A stretch of DNA of 15,334 nucleotides from positions 1 to 15,334 of the forward strand of contig CAYGWP010000589.1 of the NCBI GenBank assembly GCA_964353455.1, in the 5' to 3' direction. How positions within the stretch are numbered: position 1 is the stretch's first letter; each line of letters opens with the position of its first letter. Below, in pieces: positions 13,209 through 15,334 of the stretch. Position numbers and translations under genes: made by a program. The notes below the pieces were generated by a model, which was not told the origin of the DNA, did no database searches, and saw only the letters and a list, made by a program, of their open reading frames with translations. Source of the stretch: CAYGWP01 sp964353455 (GTDB lineage: Bacteria; Planctomycetota; Phycisphaerae; FEN-1346).

Positions 13209-14324
13209 CTAGGCCCTCCCCGGCCTGTCGAGCAAGCCCGACAGTTTCAGTCCGAACAGGAACGCCGCCAGGAGGTCCGCCTCATTCGGCCGGCCACGGT
13301 AGGTTCGGAACTTTGCGTGGAACCCCGGACACCGGAAGCGGGCCACGGGTTTGATGCCCCATCTCCGCGCCAGGGCCCGGAGGCACCGCGGCGCCGAGAC
13401 CGCCCCCCACAGCGGCATGCCGAACGTGGTGAACACGGCCAGCCGTATCGAGGCGGCGCCGTTCTGCCGGAGCCACTGCCGCAGGGGTCCGGTGGGGCGC
13501 ATCCGGTGCGTCGGCGATCCCACAACGACCAGGTCGTAGCGCGAGATGTCGCCGACCTGCGCGATCGGCGATGCCGCGCAGCCGAGGCCGGCGGCAATCT
13601 GCTCGGCTACCAGCCGTGTGTTGCCGCTCACCGAGTCGAAGACGACCAGGGCACGGTCTGCGTGGCGGGCAGGGCTCAGGTGTTCGAGGGCCTCCCTGCG
13701 GCGGACCTCGCGCAGTTGCCCAAGCAGGCGGTTCAGAACGCAGATCTGCCCCAGCACGACAAAGAGGCCCATCGCCCATTCCATCGGCGTCGCCCGCACT
13801 CCCAGCCACGCCGGGGTCGCGCCGCCGCGCAGGGCGAGGTACTGGACGACGGCGGCCGCCATCAAAATCAGCAACCGCTCAACCTTGCCCAGCGGGCCGT
13901 GATGTTGCCAGGAGACCCCGATGGCCTTGCCGAGCATGCCGGCGTAACTCACGAGGCACATCGAGCAGATGGCCGCGACACCCAGCCAAGCGGTGCACAG
14001 CGGCGAGAGGGCGATGCCGGCCATGACGAGGAGGTCCGCGTACCGGTCCGGCAGGGCGTTGACAATCTCCCCGCTCAGAGACAGGCGGCCGCGCGCCATC
14101 GCCAGGAGCCCGTCAAGCGTGTTGAGCGTCATCCGCACGAAGATCAGGCCGACGGCCCAGAGCAGGAGAGAGGGGTGCGCCGCCGCACGGTAGAAGCACC
14201 ACGCGGTCGCCGCGGCTACGGGCAGCGCGGCGTAACTCACCACGTCGGGGTGCAGCCACCGCAGCCGCCGGGCCAGCGGGTCCAGCATCCGGCGGTACGG
14301 GAACTTTAAGAGCCACAGGCCCAT
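13209..14324 (-). CDS. CDP-alcohol phosphatidyltransferase fused to a flavodoxin-like domain
   Basis: A protein of 371 residues with two domains. Residues about 1-205 form a membrane CDP-alcohol phosphatidyltransferase, whose motif is N68xxDG(71-72)xxA75...G85xxxN89xxxD93. Compared with the canonical DxxDGxxAR...GxxxDxxxD, the first and third Asp are Asn and the Arg after A75 is Met. From memory, E. coli YnbA (NALDGMLA..., GAILNETGD) has the same two Asn, so this looks like the YnbA subfamily rather than a dead enzyme. Residues about 222-362 form a flavodoxin-like domain: ALVVFDSVSGNTRLVAEQIA with the FMN phosphate loop SVSGNT (231-236), YDLVVVGSPTH (263-273), FTTFGMPLWG (298-307) and RGRPNEADL near the end. 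GGAGGG lies 6 nt upstream of ATG 14324. The transferred alcohol and the redox partner are unknown. I know of no common precedent for this fusion. Confidence 0.85.
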   Translation of the reverse strand: MGLWLLKFPYRRMLDPLARRLRWLHPDVVSYAALPVAAATAWCFYRAAAHPSLLLWAVGLIFVRMTLNTLDGLLAMARGRLSLSGEIVNALPDRYADLLVMAGIALSPLCTAWLGVAAICSMCLVSYAGMLGKAIGVSWQHHGPLGKVERLLILMAAAVVQYLALRGGATPAWLGVRATPMEWAMGLFVVLGQICVLNRLLGQLREVRRREALEHLSPARHADRALVVFDSVSGNTRLVAEQIAAGLGCAASPIAQVGDISRYDLVVVGSPTHRMRPTGPLRQWLRQNGAASIRLAVFTTFGMPLWGAVSAPRCLRALARRWGIKPVARFRCPGFHAKFRTYRGRPNEADLLAAFLFGLKLSGLLDRPGRA

Positions 14325-14347
14325 GGCTGCCCTCCGTGGACCCTCGG

Positions 14348-14453
14348 CCGCCCTCCGTCCTGGCGGGCGGTCACTTGGCGGGGCCAGGCTTCGGCCCGGC
14401 GTAGCCCGCCATCCGTCATGGCGGGGCGGAGCCAGGCTCGGCCCCGCCCGTTT
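14348..14453 (-). repeat. Two degenerate tandem copies of a GC hairpin repeat
   Basis: On the - strand the segment reads as two related units, each GCCGA(A)GCCTGGC-CCGCC followed by a hairpin of the form CGCCA-n-ACGGA-n-GGCGG. The hairpin at 14405-14425 (CCCGCCAT with ATGGCGGG, 5-nt loop) is perfect; that at 14348-14370 (CCGCCC with GGGCGG) is related, and its core recurs at 2232-2253. The first unit encodes the last residues and stop of the TetR gene. The second lies just before the ribosome-binding site of the phosphatidyltransferase gene. The repeat could act as a processing or attenuation signal. Confidence 0.65.
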
Positions 14454-15036
14454 TCGAGGAAGACGCCGGCAGCACCCGCCGGATGTTCTCCGCCACGATC
14501 CTCAGGATCGGTTCCATCCGAGGCGCCAAGGGCCCGGCAATCTGGCCGTGGACGCACTCGACCGCCACCTGGAGAACCGAACCGAGTCCCATAGCCGTGA
14601 GGATGTCGTTCGGGAACAAGAGGAAGAGCGGGTCTCCGAGGACGTCGCGGAGGCCGGCACTGGCGAGTTGCATCAGGCCCTGGCCATCTTCAACCTTCTC
14701 CAGGAACTCCCCGTGTGTCCGAAGGAGAAACCGGGCGACGTCCGGGTTCTCGTCGAACCAGCGGAAGAAGGCCATTGCGAGGGCCTCCAGCCGTTCGACC
14801 GGGTCGTTGTGCTGTAGGGCCTGTTCGCGGAGCAATGCGAGGACCTCCTGGTGGTGCCGGCTGAAGAGTTCCAGGCCGAGTTTCTCCTTCGTGGCGTAGT
14901 AGCGGAAGATCAGCCCTTCGGATACGCGGGCGGACTTGGCGATCTCCTGCGTGGTTGCATCGGCGAAGCCGCGCCGGCCGATGACGCGGACGGCGGCGGC
15001 GTTGATTCGGTCGAGACCCGAGCGCTTCGAAGGCAT
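14416..15036 (-). CDS. TetR-family transcriptional regulator
   Basis: A protein of 206 residues. The N-terminal TetR helix-turn-helix covers about 8-55: RINAAAVRVIGRRGFADATT, then QEIAKSARVSEGLIFRYYAT, then KEKLGLELF. The remaining helical part is a ligand-binding and dimerisation domain with no family-specific signature. ATG 15036 is chosen because GGAGG lies 6 nt upstream; the frame is open to 15066, but those codons run through the operator palindrome. It lies first in the operon, 91 nt before the phosphatidyltransferase gene, so it probably represses its own operon. The ligand is unknown; acyl-CoA or a membrane lipid would suit the context. The final ~12 residues (TGGAEPGSAPP) are encoded by the repeat at 14407-14453, so the original C-terminus may have been replaced. 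Confidence 0.92.
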   Translation of the reverse strand: MPSKRSGLDRINAAAVRVIGRRGFADATTQEIAKSARVSEGLIFRYYATKEKLGLELFSRHHQEVLALLREQALQHNDPVERLEALAMAFFRWFDENPDVARFLLRTHGEFLEKVEDGQGLMQLASAGLRDVLGDPLFLLFPNDILTAMGLGSVLQVAVECVHGQIAGPLAPRMEPILRIVAENIRRVLPASSSKTGGAEPGSAPP

Positions 15037-15054
15037 CGCGAACCTCCATAATAA

Positions 15055-15070
15055 GTGAGTGCTCACTCAC
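15055..15070. promoter_or_regulatory. Probable TetR operator palindrome
   Basis: GTGAGTG (15055-15061) and CACTCAC (15064-15070) form perfect 7-bp half-sites around CT. The site lies 19-34 nt upstream of the TetR start and overlaps the putative -10 box by two bases. TGAGTGA/TCACTCA-type palindromes are common operators of TetR-family repressors, so binding by the adjacent regulator is likely but unproven. Confidence 0.75.
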
Positions 15071-15098
15071 CGTACCGTCCTCGCGGCCCCTCTGTCAA
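15069..15098 (-). promoter_or_regulatory. Sigma-70-type promoter of the TetR/phospholipid operon
   Basis: On the - strand an exact TTGACA (15098-15093) is followed, 18 nt later, by TACGGT (15074-15069), a weak -10 with TA...T kept. The palindromic operator begins at the -10 box, so a bound repressor would block polymerase. Confidence 0.5.
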
Positions 15099-15135
15099 AC
15101 TAAAAATCCTGAGATTTCCTACCAGGCGATCACAA

Positions 15136-15168
15136 GGGGTGCGCCGACGGATTGTGGCAAGAGATGCT
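15136..15168 (+). repeat. 33-bp direct repeat, copy 1
   Basis: Matches 15275-15307 at 29 of 33 positions; the core ACGGATTGTGGCA and GAGATGCT is conserved. The copies are 139 bp apart and flank the tandem-repeat hairpin. Confidence 0.7.
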
Positions 15169-15171
15169 GTC

Positions 15172-15241
15172 AAGAACGCCAAGAGCGCCAAGAACGCCAA
15201 GAGCGCCAACCCCTGGAGATTGGCGCTCTTGGCGCTCTTGG
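15172..15241. repeat. 9-bp tandem repeats forming a long hairpin
   Basis: Four consecutive 9-mers (AAGAACGCC, AAGAGCGCC, AAGAACGCC, AAGAGCGCC; 15172-15207) are followed by a 10-nt spacer (15210-15219) and by two inverted 9-mers (15220-15239). Arms 15188-15209 and 15220-15241 pair at 21 of 22 positions. There is no T-run after the stem, so it is not an obvious terminator. Confidence 0.8.
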
Positions 15242-15274
15242 GTCGGGCAGGTAATCTGATTGGGGCGGAAGCGG

Positions 15275-15307
15275 GGGGCGCCCCAACGGATTGTGGCAGG
15301 AGATGCT
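15275..15307 (+). repeat. 33-bp direct repeat, copy 2
   Basis: Second copy of 15136-15168. It includes the 10-bp palindrome GGGGCGCCCC (15275-15284), which copy 1 lacks in perfect form. Confidence 0.7.
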
Positions 15308-15322
15308 CGTGCCACAATTTTT
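15291..15322 (+). terminator. Hairpin with T-run at the right edge
   Basis: TTGTGGCA (15291-15298) pairs with TGCCACAA (15310-15317) around an 11-nt loop and is followed by TTTTT (15318-15322). This is a terminator-like layout for + strand transcription, but no + strand gene precedes it, so it may simply be part of the repeat element. Confidence 0.35.
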
Positions 15323-15334
15323 CGGCGCAGTGCG

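Larger units (their letters stand above)
15071..15334. other. Non-coding, repeat-rich right end
   Basis: No credible gene. It holds the promoter of the TetR gene, a 33-bp direct repeat (two copies), 9-bp tandem repeats that form a long hairpin, and a hairpin with a T-run. Open frames here translate the repeats (for example alternating LALLAFL) and lack ribosome-binding sites. Confidence 0.6.

Noticed and set aside
12295..13212. 305-codon open frame on the + strand opposite the CdsA-like gene
   Set aside because: Gln/His/Arg-rich antisense frame; the - strand carries the complete CdsA signature.
13317..14309. 330-codon open frame on the + strand opposite the phosphatidyltransferase-flavodoxin gene
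   Set aside because: Low-complexity antisense frame with no domain, opposite two recognisable domains.
15172..15239. The tandem 9-mers read as a CRISPR array or coding repeat
   Set aside because: Units are 9 bp without spacers, and the frame through them (LALLAFL) has no ribosome-binding site or plausible start.

Overview
The window is a GC-rich chromosomal segment from a diderm bacterium. Dense operons, several kinds of short GC-rich interspersed hairpin repeats and the gene content suggest an uncultured lineage, possibly Planctomycetota. That assignment is an inference; no rRNA or other taxonomic marker is present.

Left part (1-9041, + strand): a type IV pilus / type II secretion (T4P/T2SS) type assembly locus. 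It opens with the 3' end of a pilin gene, followed by a 323-bp non-coding stretch. That stretch holds a strong terminator-like hairpin, a perfect 37-bp inverted repeat and a candidate FliA-type (sigma-28) promoter. Next come a PilM-PilN (GspL-like) fusion, a PilO/GspM-like protein, a PilP/GspC-like protein, the assembly ATPase (GspE/PilB) and the polytopic platform protein (GspF/PilC). Two small PilZ-domain proteins (cyclic-di-GMP receptor type) follow. Last are four pseudopilins that by order and sequence look like GspH(or G)-I-J-K. Most junctions are short gaps or 4-8 bp overlaps, so this reads as one operon. No secretin (GspD/PilQ) and no prepilin peptidase are encoded in the window.

Right part (9058-15070, - strand): a lipid-metabolism operon. 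Read in its own direction it runs: TetR-type regulator; CDP-alcohol phosphatidyltransferase fused to a C-terminal flavodoxin-like domain; CdsA-type phosphatidate cytidylyltransferase; PlsC-type acyltransferase; class I SAM methyltransferase of the YnbC C-terminal type; then, after a 317-bp gap, a membrane-anchored alpha/beta hydrolase. The four central enzymes are coupled by a 2-nt gap and two ATGA overlaps. The set resembles the poorly characterised ynbABC-type phospholipid clusters of proteobacteria, here with an unusual flavodoxin fusion, an extra acyltransferase and its own repressor. A plausible route: PlsC makes phosphatidic acid, CdsA activates it to CDP-diacylglycerol, the CDP-alcohol transferase attaches a head group, and the methyltransferase, hydrolase and flavodoxin modify the product. 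A TTGACA promoter abutting a near-perfect palindrome sits just upstream of the TetR start and suggests autoregulation.

Right end (15071-15334): no gene seen. It holds 9-bp tandem repeats forming a long hairpin, a 33-bp direct repeat and a second hairpin followed by a T-run.
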